Below are positions 10,540-21,925 of a DNA stretch of 64,000 bases, one piece after another; the stretch's first letter is position 1; each line of letters starts with the position of its first letter. Made by a program: the position numbers and the translations under genes. The stretch is from Erythroxylum novogranatense (lineage: Eukaryota; Streptophyta; Magnoliopsida; Malpighiales; Erythroxylaceae). The stretch lies in the NCBI GenBank assembly GCA_029891385.1, contig CM057228.1, forward strand, positions 86,931,304-86,995,303, read 5' to 3'. The notes under the pieces are model-generated. The model made no database searches. It saw only the letters and a program-made list of their open reading frames with translations, and was not told the origin of the DNA.

Positions 10540-11220
10540 AATCTTGTTATGATATTTATTGATGGTTTTATTAGTGTTTGTTTTGCATTTAGGACATTCA
10601 TTAGCATAATGTCCTTTTTCTTTACATAGCTAACATTTACATTGTTTCTTTACTTGGGGACAATAGACTCTTTTTGGTTTAAATTGTCTATATGATTTTT
10701 GTGTAAACTTTTTTTACATGATTTAAATGGAGGTTTATGTTTATAATATCATTTGGGATACTTTCGCCAGTTATACTTTTTGGTTCTAAATGTGGGATGT
10801 TTATATGAGGTGAAATCACAACCATATTGTTGTGGTACCTCTACATATTCGGAACAACATAGTTGAATGTTTTTATGTCTTAATTTTTTTTTATGTAATT
10901 TGGTTTCTAAGTAATTTGGTTTCTAAGCATTTTTGTGCTAAGACTTCTTTAGTAATTAGAATAGTTCCACCTAAATTATAGGCTACTATATTTTTGCTAT
11001 TTTTGTCTTGAAACTGTTCTTCCATTTTTTGGTTAATAGGGTAAGGTAATTTTTGGATAATAGTTTGAATATACATTTCTTGTTCAGATCGGGTTAATTT
11101 GTAATAATATTTCCTAAATTCACAAATATATTCTTCTAAATAACAAATGTCACAAATTCGCATATTATTTAAATGCCATAAAGTAGTTCGTCTTTCTTCG
11201 TTGTCAATTTCTTGTTTGTA
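10540..11220 (-). pseudogene. Pararetroviral coat protein-like fragment with broken CCHC knuckle
   Basis: Reading leftward on the minus strand, 10891-11163 is an open 90-codon piece of the capsid region. Further on, at 10594-10641, lies a zinc knuckle of the CxCx2Cx4Hx4C type used by caulimovirid coat proteins, followed by basic residues. A stop codon sits inside the knuckle, and there are other stops between the pieces. The capsid role is inferred from the knuckle and context. The piece at 10963-11105 is duplicated in inverse orientation at 11463-11608. Confidence 0.65.
10963..11105 (-). repeat. Inverted repeat 1, left arm
   Basis: About 145 bp of coat-region sequence, nearly the reverse complement of 11463-11608 (scattered mismatches), separated by ~360 bp. 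Confidence 0.75.
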
Positions 11221-11462
11221 AGAGACTATATTTTCCCTATAAATTCTTTATAAATTTCATGTAAAACTACTTGAAAGAGTTGTATACTTTCGATAGTATG
11301 TAGAAAAGCAGTGGTATTTTTTATTTTGTTTCATTATCAAAAAGGAAATCTAAAACGACGTCAGTTGCTTTGTAGGTAATAAAATTCCATTGTGTACTTC
11401 TATTATCTAATCCTTCAAATGGTTTTTCTATTTGAATTATATTTGTGAATTTAAGAAATACT

Positions 11463-11608
11463 ATTACAAATTAACCCGATCTGAACAAGAAATATAAATT
11501 CATATTTTTTTTTCCAAAAATTACCTTACCCCATAAACCAAAAAGTAGAAGAATAGTTTCAAGACAAAAATAGCAAAAATATAGTAGTCTATAATTTAGG
11601 TGGAGCTA
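11463..11608 (+). repeat. Inverted repeat 1, right arm
   Basis: Reverse-complement partner of 10963-11105. It abuts the left arm of inverted repeat 2 directly, so the coat-region piece is joined to a movement-protein-region piece in an order not found in an intact virus. Confidence 0.75.
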
Positions 11609-12026
11609 CAATTACAACAATAAATAACAACTACAACAACTTTACTAAATCAATATAAAATAGACATGGAATATTATGAAAATTGATATAATTATTTACA
11701 ATTTGTCATTAGTAATCCCGCTGGAATTAAACCTACCTCAAAATCTTCATCAATTTTATACTCACGAACAACCTCTCTTTAAAAATATAATAAATCGACA
11801 AAATCTTATTTATTATGATAAAATAGTTCATGAAACACCTATCCGCATTGGCCAATGTACTGGCTGTATTAGATTAAATCTAATTGATCAAGAACAAATT
11901 TTCAAACAAATACAAAAAGAAAACCCGAAGATAAGCATCATAAAATTGGATATATACGTTTATCAACAATTCAAATTCTATTAAAATCAACTTTTCAAGA
12001 AGGAATAGACTCTCCTATTAGAATGG
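11608..12026 (+). repeat. Inverted repeat 2, left arm
   Basis: Matches the reverse complement of 12980-13620. The right arm is ~220 bp longer because it keeps a segment (about 13240-13460) missing from this arm. The loop between the arms is ~950 bp and contains the RNase H fragment. Confidence 0.75.
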
Positions 12027-12270
12027 CAATTGTTGATGAATGAATGATGAATATAAATGATCAAATTATTCTAATTATGAATGGAATTGTCTTAAACTAT
12101 GAATCCCTTTAATATCCCATAATTTAGATGAAACAATAACCATTGCTTATAAGTTTTAATGAGAAAACAAAATTAATATAGGACAATATCCTTTTTCAAT
12201 CACATATAAAATTAGTTATGCTTTAACAAATTCTCAACATAGTATTGAATTTAAAAATACATATGCTTTT
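11640..12270 (+). pseudogene. Pararetroviral movement protein-like (30K-type) fragment
   Basis: The open part at 11676-11984 (102 codons) is followed, after a frame break near 11985, by a further stretch with the GIDSPIRMAIVDE wording and a stop soon after. Position and wording suggest the 30K-superfamily movement protein domain of caulimovirids, which acts at plasmodesmata; this is a recognition call. A second copy runs on the minus strand at 12980-13620. Multiple stops make it non-functional. Confidence 0.55.
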
Positions 12271-12381
12271 CTAAAAAGGTGATGGTAGATCTAAGCTGGT
12301 TAATTTCCTTAGTGACTATTCCGACTTGTTGTTGAAGGTCAATCAATTCAGCTTCCTTTTTTGATAATGATTCCTTTAGAC

Positions 12382-12834
12382 TCATAATGGCTGCTTCCAT
12401 TCTTTGGTTAGAATATCTGTAAGGCTGTTGTTAGTAGATTTGATATAATGAATATGAAAATTATACTGATTTAGTTCTAATTGCCATTGAATTAATCGCC
12501 CTTGATTGTAATTAGTTTTAATATTATATTTTGTAAATCCACATAAGTATTTTGAATATATTTGAATGGTAAATTCAACTGGTAATAGATCAATACGCCA
12601 TGTTTTCAATGTTTTGAGACAGTCTAATGTTTCTTTCTCATGAATTGGATACTTAATTTCAGTGGGATTGAATGTCCCATTTATATACTTGCGTAATAAA
12701 TACTTCTTTTGATTGGGTGGTTGTGCCAAAAGAAATCCTGCCCATGTGACTAAACTGGCATTAATTTGTACCAGAAGTGTATCCTTCGGGAGATAATTAT
12801 ATAAAATAGGTAAGTCCTTGCACAAATATTTCAA
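12382..12834 (-). pseudogene. Pararetroviral RNase H fragment
   Basis: A 150-codon minus-strand open frame, the best preserved viral piece. It has the wording around a first catalytic-type acidic position (with Asn where Asp is expected, in 'LLVQINASLVTWAGF'), a conserved central IHEKETLDCLK block and a C-terminal NYNQGRLIQWQLEL stretch, as in caulimovirid RNase H. The apparent loss of a catalytic Asp and the absence of adjoining RT mean it is a relic. It sits in the loop of inverted repeat 2. Confidence 0.75.
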
Positions 12835-12979
12835 AATGCGTACTACTTCTGTATCTTCAATAGTCTAAAAATCAAATTACGAGATCTACCTGAAATTCAA
12901 TACCCAATATCATTAACTCAACTTATACCTCCTAGACTCTCCTTTTCTACCTCTAATAATGATACAGAAAAGACAAATG

Positions 12980-13620
12980 TCATTCTAATAGGAGAGTATA
13001 TTCCTTTTTGAAGAGTTGTTTTTAATAGAATTTGAATTGTTGATAAATGTATATATCCAATTTTATGACACTTATCTTCTAGTATTTTTTGTATCTTTTT
13101 GTAAATTTGTTCTTGATCAATTAGATTTAATCTAACATAGCCAGTACATTGGTTATGCGGATAGGTGTTTCATGAACTATTTTACCATAATAAATAAGAT
13201 TTTGTCAATTTATTAGCTTTTTAAAGAGAGGTTGATAGATATCTTGTCCAGATTTTAAGTTTAATTGTGTTTTATTTATTTATTTTTGTTTTTCTTTGGT
13301 TAATAAATTAGTTATATGAAAAACTCTAGTTGATTCAGTTAACTCTAGATTTTCTACATCTAAAATATTTTGGTCATTTTTAGTGATGATAGGGCGTGCT
13401 GATCTAATGATTGAGTAATGTATTTTCTAAATAAGTTAGTTCATGAGTATAAAATTGATGAAGATTTTCAGCTAGATCAAAATTTTCTTTTGTAGGTTTA
13501 ATTCCAGCGGGATTACTAATGACAAATTGTAAATAATTATATCAATTTTCATAATATTCCATATCTATTTTATATTGATTTAGTAAAGTTGTTGTAGTTG
13601 TTATTTGTTGTTGTAATTGT
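12980..13620 (-). repeat. Inverted repeat 2, right arm (second movement-region copy)
   Basis: Reverse-complement partner of 11608-12026 plus an extra internal ~220 bp. It contains the same movement-protein-like region on the minus strand, also with stops. Confidence 0.7.
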
Positions 13621-13639
13621 TAACAAATAAGACAGGAAG

Positions 13640-14140
13640 TCATATTGAAAATATAAAGTTTAGACGGAGCATATCAACAATGCCTAAGAATTAACTCAAA
13701 GTCTTTAGTCAAAGTTAATTATAAAGGCCCAAATATTATCATGATCTTAGCATATAAGACACCAATAACACCAGAAGCTCTTCAAATACTCAAACGGTTT
13801 AAGCAACCCTTTTCTACACTTAACGGTATTTTTGAGGAATTATCAGCTCAATGGAAATATGCTACTTGCTAGCAACTCAACAGTCATGAACAACATCAGT
13901 GTATCTACTATCCGACCACTTCCAAACAAGACAAAGAAGAAGACAGCTCTATCGAGGCAATAATTGAGGAATAAAAGACAAAGGAAAAACCATTTAAAAA
14001 TCTAGGCCTTAGTTGGCCCCTAAATAAAACAGATTCCTCTGCTTTTTAGCTTTTTAGCTTTTGCTTTTTAGATTCCACATTTATGGTGTGAGCTTTGAAG
14101 AGCTATGAGCAACTAACATTCTTCCCTCCAATTCAAAGGG
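13640..14140. other. No gene seen; possibly viral non-coding relic
   Basis: Directly adjoins the pararetrovirus block. Short open phrases on the plus strand (13730-13980) have no recognisable domain. The repeated 'ctttttagctttttagctttt' sequence near 14040-14070 is simple sequence. Confidence 0.4.
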
Positions 14141-14930
14141 GATATTGAGGCATGTTAACATGTTTATGCATTGATAAATCTTAATGATGTTGTTCCTAAC
14201 TCTCTTTTAGAATTGATTATGTTATTCTGTATTTAAAGTTTATTATTTATATATTAATGATGTTGATAGGACATGCTCGATCATTCATTATGGATTTATT
14301 GTCATAATCATAATTACAATCCGTATTGTTGTTAATATGATTTAACTGTGGTAGACTAATGACTAGGCATCATTAAGGATAATATTTCATAAGTTAAATA
14401 ATCTAAGATTGTGTAATTATTGTTTAGATTAACCTATTTTCCTATTCCTTAGTGCAACTGTTGCACTAAATCTGGAGAGCTTGTTCAAGGTTGTTTGACA
14501 GTTATATCTAATTGAAGAACTTATTTTAATTAGTAATCTAAGAAAAAATTAGGATTAACAGAGCTTGTTGTTAATCCACAGTTAATAGTTTTAAACAGAT
14601 TAGAGAGTAACATTACAATTGATTATGCATATTCATGTGAAGATTAAGATTGAATTGATAATTAGACTTGTGCCTATTACTTAATCTTTGTGAATTTAAG
14701 TTTTTTGATTTAATTTGTTTTTTATAGTTTTGTTTGATTTAATTGCATCAATTGAATTCATCCAAATCTCACAATCCTATTATACTTATTAGTTTATTGT
14801 AAAGGTTAGTCATGTACTCTCTATGGATATGGTCCTTTCTCACCATTACTACAAGTTTAATTATGTAGATTTAGGTTTCTTTAATGCATTTGGCATGCAC
14901 TAAGAATTTTTCATAGTCAAGTTAATTTAG
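14140..14930 (+). repeat. Degenerate Ty3/Gypsy LTR remnant
   Basis: Shares long diverged blocks with 31060-31830 (for example 14440-14680 against 31330-31560). Its end has the 'ctctatggatatggtcc' wording seen at the 3' ends of plant Gypsy LTRs, and a gag relic follows at 15040, as expected for LTR-leader-gag order. Confidence 0.5.
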
Positions 14931-15039
14931 TTTTTTATTTGATATTAATTGGTGTTTTCTATATTTGTTTATAATTGATTTTTATATTTGTTTCTTGATC
15001 TTTTTATTTTTGTTAGTGCTTGTGTATAATAGTGACTAG

Positions 15040-15490
15040 GTCTCCTCATCAAGATCCTTTATAATTTGATCAAGAGGCCAAAAAAATATTGCAAAGATTG
15101 CGTAGGGAGAATGTAGCAACTCTTAAGGGATTGATTTGGAAGAAGCTATGACTAATATGAGAACTTTAAGGGAGTTGGTTGCCTTAAATTTGAACCAAAG
15201 ACCACTATGCATTACTTTCCCAAATTTTGCTAAGCATATTACTTTTAAAATTAAGTCTAGTTTGATACATCTTTTGCTACAAGCATTCTCACTTGCAAAA
15301 ACATAAAAATTTGGAGCATCTTAAGGAGCTTGTTGTGGTATGTATTAGTATGAAATCTCCATAGATGACATAAATCATATCGAGAGCTTTTCTATTTTCA
15401 CTAAAAGATGCAATAAAAGATTGGAATTTTGATTTGCCTCCAAGGAGTGTTACCATATGGAATGAAATGAAAGTCTTAAATTTTCTAAAT
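15040..15490 (+). pseudogene. gag: Ty3/Gypsy gag remnant
   Basis: Heavily decayed plant Gypsy Gag (capsid precursor). Recognisable pieces in order: LNQRPLCITFPNFA near 15200, FKIKSSLIHLL near 15244-15276, LKELVVVCISMKS near 15325-15355 and RAFLFSLKDAIKDW near 15393-15434, followed by LPPRSVTIWNEMK. They fall in different frames with stops between. The wording fits the Athila/Tat-type gag family. Nothing of pol follows. Confidence 0.7.
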
Positions 15491-16319
15491 TAATTGATTT
15501 AAACCTTGTATTTAAACCAAAACTTACGATAAATTGATTGGGTATGGTAGCATTCCATATCAATTAAATGATAACAATAAGCTTGGTGAAAAGACTAGAT
15601 GCTAAATTAAATAATTGAGATAGCTACAACTATTTAACTATTGTTTATCATAACTTAAGTATTCAAATTTATAAATATCCTATTAGCTACTTGTAACAAT
15701 TCCTTCATGACAATTACAGATAATTGAATTTGTGGATAGCTATAGAGTAATCAATATTAAATTAATTTTTGATTAATTAATATTAATTATTCATAAAATA
15801 TAAGAATATAAAACAAGAAATACTTGAATTAAACCATGACATAAGTTTAGAATGAAACCTTACAAGGCTATAATTAGTGTTTTGAATCACCTTGAATCAG
15901 AATATTTGGGTTTAGCCACACATAACTTTAGTTCCAACACCAAAAATAGAAGAAAAGATAGAAGATTGAGAGAAAACAAGAAGAAACAAAAAAGTGAGTG
16001 TTGAAGAAGGTGAAATACGTGTTTTCCTCTCCCTTACCTACTTTAAACATAGTCTCCTTCTATCTTGCAAGAATACTTATCTAAAACAAATCCAAATCCC
16101 TACATACTAAGAATGGAAAGAAGTTTCGTAATTGAATTCTAACTTTTTAAGTGGTTTTGACATTGGGCATGGTATCGCCTTATCAGATTTTTCAAAATTC
16201 ATGATTTTGACCAATAATGCTTCAATTTGATGCAATCTTCACTTTATCTCCTAAAATAAAAAACATTAATTTTCCTATTTATGCTCCAAAATATATTCAA
16301 AACAAAAGAGATAATTCCA
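15491..16319. other. No gene seen
   Basis: AT-rich, no open frame with a recognisable domain. Probably the decayed interior between the two Gypsy remnants. Confidence 0.5.
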
Positions 16320-16320
16320 A

Positions 16321-16600
16321 TTAACATAACAAAATATATCTTATCAAATTTGTAGGGGAATTTATTAGTTCTAGAATTTTGTACAAGTTGTATATGTGCA
16401 AATTAAGTGTAATAAGGAAAATAGAACTTTCCCACACAAAAATACTTAAATATACTATCCACGCACCTTGAAACTCCTTGAAATGTTTGTTGGGACCTTC
16501 ATTTTCTAGGCCATAAAACTTAGGTAATAGATGTATCAAACCAAGTTTCAGTTTAAATATTACCTCCATGTTCAGAACTTGGATGTACAATGATTATTGG
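16321..16600 (-). pseudogene. gag: Ty3/Gypsy gag remnant, minus strand
   Basis: The 89-codon frame begins with a Gag block, FKLKLGLIHLLPKFYGL followed by GPNKHFKEFQ, the same capsid region seen at 15244 but on the opposite strand. After that the frame is unrelated AT-rich translation. The LTR and leader relic at 16600-17640 lies upstream on the same strand. Confidence 0.7.
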
Positions 16601-17640
16601 TTAAAATCTAGTTCAGCCAATTCCTTTAAAGTCCTCTTATTGTTGTTCACAATGTTGTCTGCTATGCTTTTTTCTTCTAGTTTAGACTCATTGAACAATT
16701 AAAAAAAGGTGTAGTCTCTAATTCAGTGGAAGAGGATGCTTATTCTTGTTTATAACAAAGTTGGGCTTCTTTCCTTATGTGTTTTGCAGTCTTCTCTATA
16801 TCATAATCAAATTGTAGTTCACTTGTATGAGAAGAATGAGGCATAAAAATAATAGAAATACTTAACACTAATCCCTGCCAAAAATTTGGTAGGTGTCAAA
16901 GCTAACAAATAATAAAAACCCACTCTAAAGATAAAATAAATTGAGACTGTAGTAAATAAGGTCGTATTTGCAGAGATTGTGGGTATTCTATTATAAGATA
17001 AAAATAAAATAAAAGGGGGGGTTTTATAGTGGGAAAATAAAATGAAAATAATACCAAATAAATATAGGCAATAAAATAAATGGATAAAAGTTAATATACC
17101 TTTAACCAAAGGAGTAGTTTTCGTTCATCTATACAGTTGATCGTTGATGTAAAAATAAATTATTTTATCCTTAAATAAATTGGTTATAGTTGTTGGTACA
17201 ACCTATCACACAATGTCTCCTAACCTTTTGATAACTAAGACACGATTAATAGTTATTTCTTTTACTAATAAATAACCTTCGAAAAATTTATAGGATTTAT
17301 GCTACCAATAGTACTACGATTCTTACTTCTTGATCAATCTCTTTCATTCACTCCATTAGCTTTTCCTCTAATTAATGATTAATCATGCATATTTCAAACT
17401 TTCAGAAATAGATAGGATACACAATCCTCGAAAGGTAGAACACAACTCCACAAAAAATTAAAGGAATTGAAATCAAAATTGTGCACAATTTGAACACTAT
17501 TAATTCGCTTTAAGTGCTTCCATTCGCATCTTAAAGTAAAGAATAATAATTGGTACATTAAATATAAAATATGTGTAAAAGACAAAATATTAAGTGAGGA
17601 AGCATGATATTTTGCGGGCTTGTCATCAACCTCTCAGTTT
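16601..17640 (-). repeat. Gypsy leader/LTR remnant, minus strand
   Basis: On the minus strand, 16990-16870 reads with the 'tgcaaatacgacctt' wording of plant Gypsy LTR ends, then 'gctttgacacctacc' and a worn primer-site region ('tttttggcaggga'), as found before gag in Athila/Tat-type elements. No coding sequence. The open frames at 16819-17109 and 17394-17585 show no domain. Confidence 0.45.
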
Positions 17641-18366
17641 CTAGGGTACTTATCGACAACCCTTCTATGAGGTTTGTTCTTTCATCCTTTCTCAATAGCT
17701 GTGAAATACTTCCTTAATACATGCTGTAACACTTGAGATCTGAACAAATGTCATCTAATATCTGTAATCGAAATTTGGAGGTTATTGATACAAATTGAAA
17801 TGGAAGTTCACTTAATTTGATTTTACGAGCTGGACCCTTTTAACTAATCAGCCCTGAGCATTTAATCACCATCATAACAATAAATATGCAATTTAACATC
17901 ACTTACGATTTTAATAATGTGTCATATCTCATCGTCATAAGATTCCTTACACTGAAGGTCTGTAGTAGGCAGACGCAGAAGCATGTCTCTCCAACTTTAA
18001 TTCACATCTTTCCAAGTAACGAGAAATAAAACAAATGAGAGAGAAACAAGTAAAGAACTTGAACCACATCTAAATGAAATTAATTAACATAACTCTTTCG
18101 ACTTCTCAACCAGCAAACTGATTTAATCTTTGGAGTGTTAATGCCAGGACCACCTCCGACATTGTTTTATAACCTAATAACGACCAGACAACAGGTCTAA
18201 ATGCGTGAAGGCAGCAAGACCCGCAAGTGATACGATAAATCTATTCAACATCAACATGCATGCATGAAAGGCTAAACATGAAGAAGTGGCGTATAACTTG
18301 AGAAGACCATTGGATACCTTTTTATGCTACTACCGATGTTGTATGCTTCACCCATATGTTCCAACT
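17641..18366. other. No gene recognised; pre-insertion target of E3
   Basis: Slightly richer in GC than its surroundings. No recognisable domain; nothing supports a gene model. It ends with the target duplication GATTT (18367-18371) of E3. Confidence 0.4.
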
Positions 18367-18371
18367 GATTT

Positions 18372-18597
18372 ACTCAAATAAAGAATGGTGAATAAAAATA
18401 TCCAAGAAGTACACTTTCTTCCATTGATGGCACAAATATTTATACAAAGTTGATAACAATCTACTCCTATAATTTCTCCTAACTGATAGTTATTTACACA
18501 AACAAATCATCTAAATAAGGTAAGGATAATCACAATAACAATGTAATCTTTTCCTTAATAGATAATCACAAATAACACCGTAATCTTTTCCTTAATA
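18372..18597 (-). repeat. 3' LTR of E3
   Basis: Near-identical to 23022-23247 (differences at three sites). It contains an internal duplication of a 'gtaatcttttccttaata' unit. Confidence 0.9.
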
Positions 18598-18612
18598 CTC
18601 CCCCTCAAGTTG
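18598..18612 (-). other. Polypurine tract of E3
   Basis: On the minus strand the bases before the 3' LTR read CAACTTGAGGGGGAG, a standard polypurine tract. Confidence 0.8.
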
Positions 18613-21600
18613 GAGAGTGAAGATTCTGTGCTCCCAACTTGTCTCTCAAATTCTCGAATTGCTCTTTGCCCAAAGCCTTTGTAAAAACGTCTGCACACTG
18701 GAACTGCGTTGGAACATAACACGGTTTAATCAAACCGGATTGTAGCTTCTCTCTAACAATACGACAATCTATCTCTATATGTTTTGTACGCTCTTGAAAG
18801 ATTGGGTTTGCTGCTATATGGATCGCTGCTTGATTATCACAAAATAATGCAACGGGTTCTGCGAACTGAACCCTCAAGTCGTGCAGTATATATTGAAGCC
18901 AGGTTATCTCTAAACATGTATTCACCATTGCCCTATACTCCGCTTCTGCCGAAGACCTCGAAACATTGGTCTGTTTTTTTTTATTTCCACGAGATCAATG
19001 ATCCTCTCAGAAAAATACAATACCCTGAAACCGATTGACGCGTGATACGGCAACCTGCCCAATCTGAATCACAAAAAGCCTTAAGTTTCAAGTTATTCGT
19101 CGATGGTAATAAAAGTCCCTGTCCCGGCGTGCCTTTAATATATTTTAGAACACGCAAAGCTGCTTCCCAGTGAGGTACACGAGGCTCATTCATGAATTGG
19201 CTGAGCGTCCGAACTGAATACACAATATCTGGCCTCGTCACGGTCAAATAAATCAACCTGCCAATTAATCTTCGATATTTTGTGGGATCTCGAAGCTTCT
19301 CTCCATCTGTCAATGTGAATTTAACATTCTGTTCCATGGGCGTTCTCTCGGGACGTGCTCCTGTGAGTCCCGAATCTTGTAAAATGTCTAGTGCATATTT
19401 GCGTTGAGACATGAATATGCCATCTTTTGAACATGAAAATTCAAGACCCAAGAAATATCTCAAATGCCCCAAATCTTTGATGCGAAATTTCTTGAGCAGA
19501 CATTCTTTCACACGTTTAATCTCATGATCATCATTGCCAGTCAAAAGTATGTCATCGACATATATGAGTATTACAGTGAGAGAGTTACCTTTGGCTTTAG
19601 TAAACAAGGAGTAATCAGCTTTAGACTATATGTAGCCGACTTGTTGAATAGTCTCGGAGAAGGTAGAGAACCAATTACGAGAGGCTTGTTTCAACCCGTA
19701 GAGCGACTTATGTAGCCGACACATAGTATTCTCCCCCTGTCGACGAAGTCTAGGAGGTGGAGACATGTATACCACCTCATGTAATGGCCCGTGGAGAAAT
19801 GCATTTTGGACGTCCAATTGATGCGTGGACCAGTTCCGAGCAGCAGCAACAGTAAGCAAACATCGCAAAGTTGTCAACTTAGCCGTGGGTGAGAAAGTCT
19901 CACTATAATCGACACCTTCGACCTGAGTATATCCCTTCGCGACGAGACATGCCTTTTAGCGATCAATTGTCCCATTGGAATGATATTTGATTTTGTACAC
20001 CCATCGACACCCGATGGGATCTGTCCAGGAGGGAGAGAAACAAGGGACCAAGTCTGATTCTGTTCGAGGGCCTTTAATTCATCATTCATAGCTTTCTGCC
20101 AATGCGGATCTTTAGCGGCTTGATCATAGGAACGGGGTTCAACCTGTGTGGTAAGATTGGCTAAAAAAGTACGGTGGTGAGCTGAAAAACGTGAAAGAGA
20201 AAGATAATTGCATAGAGGATACCTGGTGCCTTTTGTAGGACTTGAGCTTGCAGATGAATGATGTGCTGAAGGAGGCATTAGGTAGGTCTCATGCCACGTG
20301 GGGGGTCTTTTGTCGCGGGTCGAACGCCGGAGCTGTGGAGAAGGATAGGGAGCAGCTGCAGGAGGTGATGTGGGAACTGATTCGGGTGAGGAAGGTGTAG
20401 GAGTTGTGTTATCATGCGTATGAGAGATGAGGTTGGGAGAGTGATGTGGTGGTGAAGTAGGATGATCAGAGGGCTGAATGGAGAGAGAATGATGATGGTG
20501 GGGGTCGAGAGCAAGATTCGGTAGTAATGGTGATTGGTCGATGACAGGAAGAGGTGATGCAAAAGGGAAGAGATCTTCATGAAAATAGACATCGTGGCTG
20601 ACAAAAAAACGTTTAGATGTGATATCGTAGAGCTTGTAGCCTTTTTGATTTTGTGGATAACCAACGAAGACGCACCGAATGGCACGAGGATCAAATTTTT
20701 GTTTGGGAGTGACATTAGTGGCAAAATATTCACAACCAAAAACCCGCATGTGATCAAAAGTAGGAGTGCGATGATAAAGTCTTTCATATGGTGATTTGTT
20801 GGACAAAAGGGGTGTGGGAAGCCGATTGATTATATAGGCGGCTGTGAGCACACATTCGCCCCAAAATGTAAGAGGTACTTGGGATTGGAAGAGAAGCGAT
20901 CTTGCAACATTAAGCAGGTGGCGGTGCTTACGTTCTACGACGCCATTTTGTTGTGGCATGTATACGCAAGTATGTTGAAGTTCAATACCATGTGTTTTAA
21001 GGTAGGGATAAATAGGCTGAAATTCAGTGCCATTGTCGACACGGATTGTTTTAAAAGATGTGCTAAATTGAGTTTGGGCAAAATGGATGAAATCGGTTAG
21101 AAGTTGTGATGTTTTGGATTTATGACGCATAAGAAATATCCAAGTGCATCGAGTGAAGTCGTCGACAATAGTGAGAAAAAATCGTGCACCCGAGTGTGTT
21201 GCGATTTTATGTGGACCCCAAACATCACAGTGTAGTAAATCAAATGGGAAATGAGTTTTGATTGAACTAAGAGGAAATGACATCCTGGTTTGCTTTGCTA
21301 ATGGGAAAATGTTACAATTGTGGGATGAAGAAACATTTTTATTGATAGGTAGCAAATGACTGAGTAAGTTGAAGCGAGAGGAGGACGGATGGCCGAGGCG
21401 CAAATGCCATAAATTTATTGAGCTGGAAACTTGAAGAGAAACTGGCGGAACATGTTCCGGAGTTATATGATAGAGACCTCCATATTGCCTACCCGAGCCA
21501 ATCATCATCCCCGTAGTCAAGTCCTGCAAAATGCACGAGTTAGGAAAGAAAATAAGGCAACAATTTAGGTCTCGGGTAAGCTTACTAATGGAAATAAGGT

Positions 21601-21925
21601 TCAAACAAAATGACGGAACACACAGTACATTTTCTAAGGTGAGTTTGTGATTAAACTTGACTGTGCCAACGTGTGTGATTGGAGTTGTGGTACCGTTTGG
21701 CAAATTGACATTTATAGTAAAAGGTTGTGAGACGTGAGACAAAAATTAGGGGTTCGAGGTCATGTGATCAGTAGCCCCGCTATCTAAGATCCATGAATTG
21801 GCATAAACTAAATTGGCACAAGTTTGAGATAATGTGAACAAACCTGTTGCGTTTGCAAAAACGTCAGTATTACCAGATTGTTTGTGGTTCAAGTTGCAAA
21901 GTGCTTGTGCCAATTGCTGCAAATA
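18605..21925 (-). pseudogene. pol of E3 (protease, integrase, RT, RNase H), broken
   Basis: Read leftward: protease DSGATDHM near 21760-21800; then frame 21742-19874 with the LWHLRLGH zinc half, integrase core (HCDVWGP, RVDNGTEF, NGVVERKH) and FGCEYF block; [13 protein letters not shown] near 19800, [11 protein letters not shown] near 19690 and YVDD near 19550; RNase H CDSDWAGC near 19040, CDNQAA near 18830 and RTKHIEI near 18775. Breaks: stop just after the protease motif (about 21743), at least two frame changes around 19880-19990, a stop near 19610 and a frameshift near 18960. The second Cys of the integrase zinc knuckle is replaced (NCNIFPLAKQ). It cannot encode a full Pol. Confidence 0.9.

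Larger units (their letters stand above)
10336..13620. mobile_element. Scrambled endogenous pararetrovirus (Caulimoviridae-like) block
   Basis: Fragments of a caulimovirid-type genome lie in both orientations: RT (plus), coat protein with CCHC knuckle (minus), movement-protein-like (plus, then again minus) and RNase H (minus). The order is not that of a virus genome, and two pairs of segments are inverted duplicates. All frames are short and carry stops, so this is a relic that cannot encode a virus. Endogenous pararetroviruses are common in eudicots; the genus is not resolved here. Confidence 0.8.

Noticed and set aside
10336..13620. A possibly active endogenous pararetrovirus
   Set aside because: Fragments are short, out of order, in both orientations and full of stops; a knuckle stop and an altered RNase H acidic position are visible.
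20278..20787. 169-codon minus-strand frame overlapping E3 pol
   Set aside because: Overlaps the true E3 pol frame in another register; Leu/His/Ser-rich shadow.
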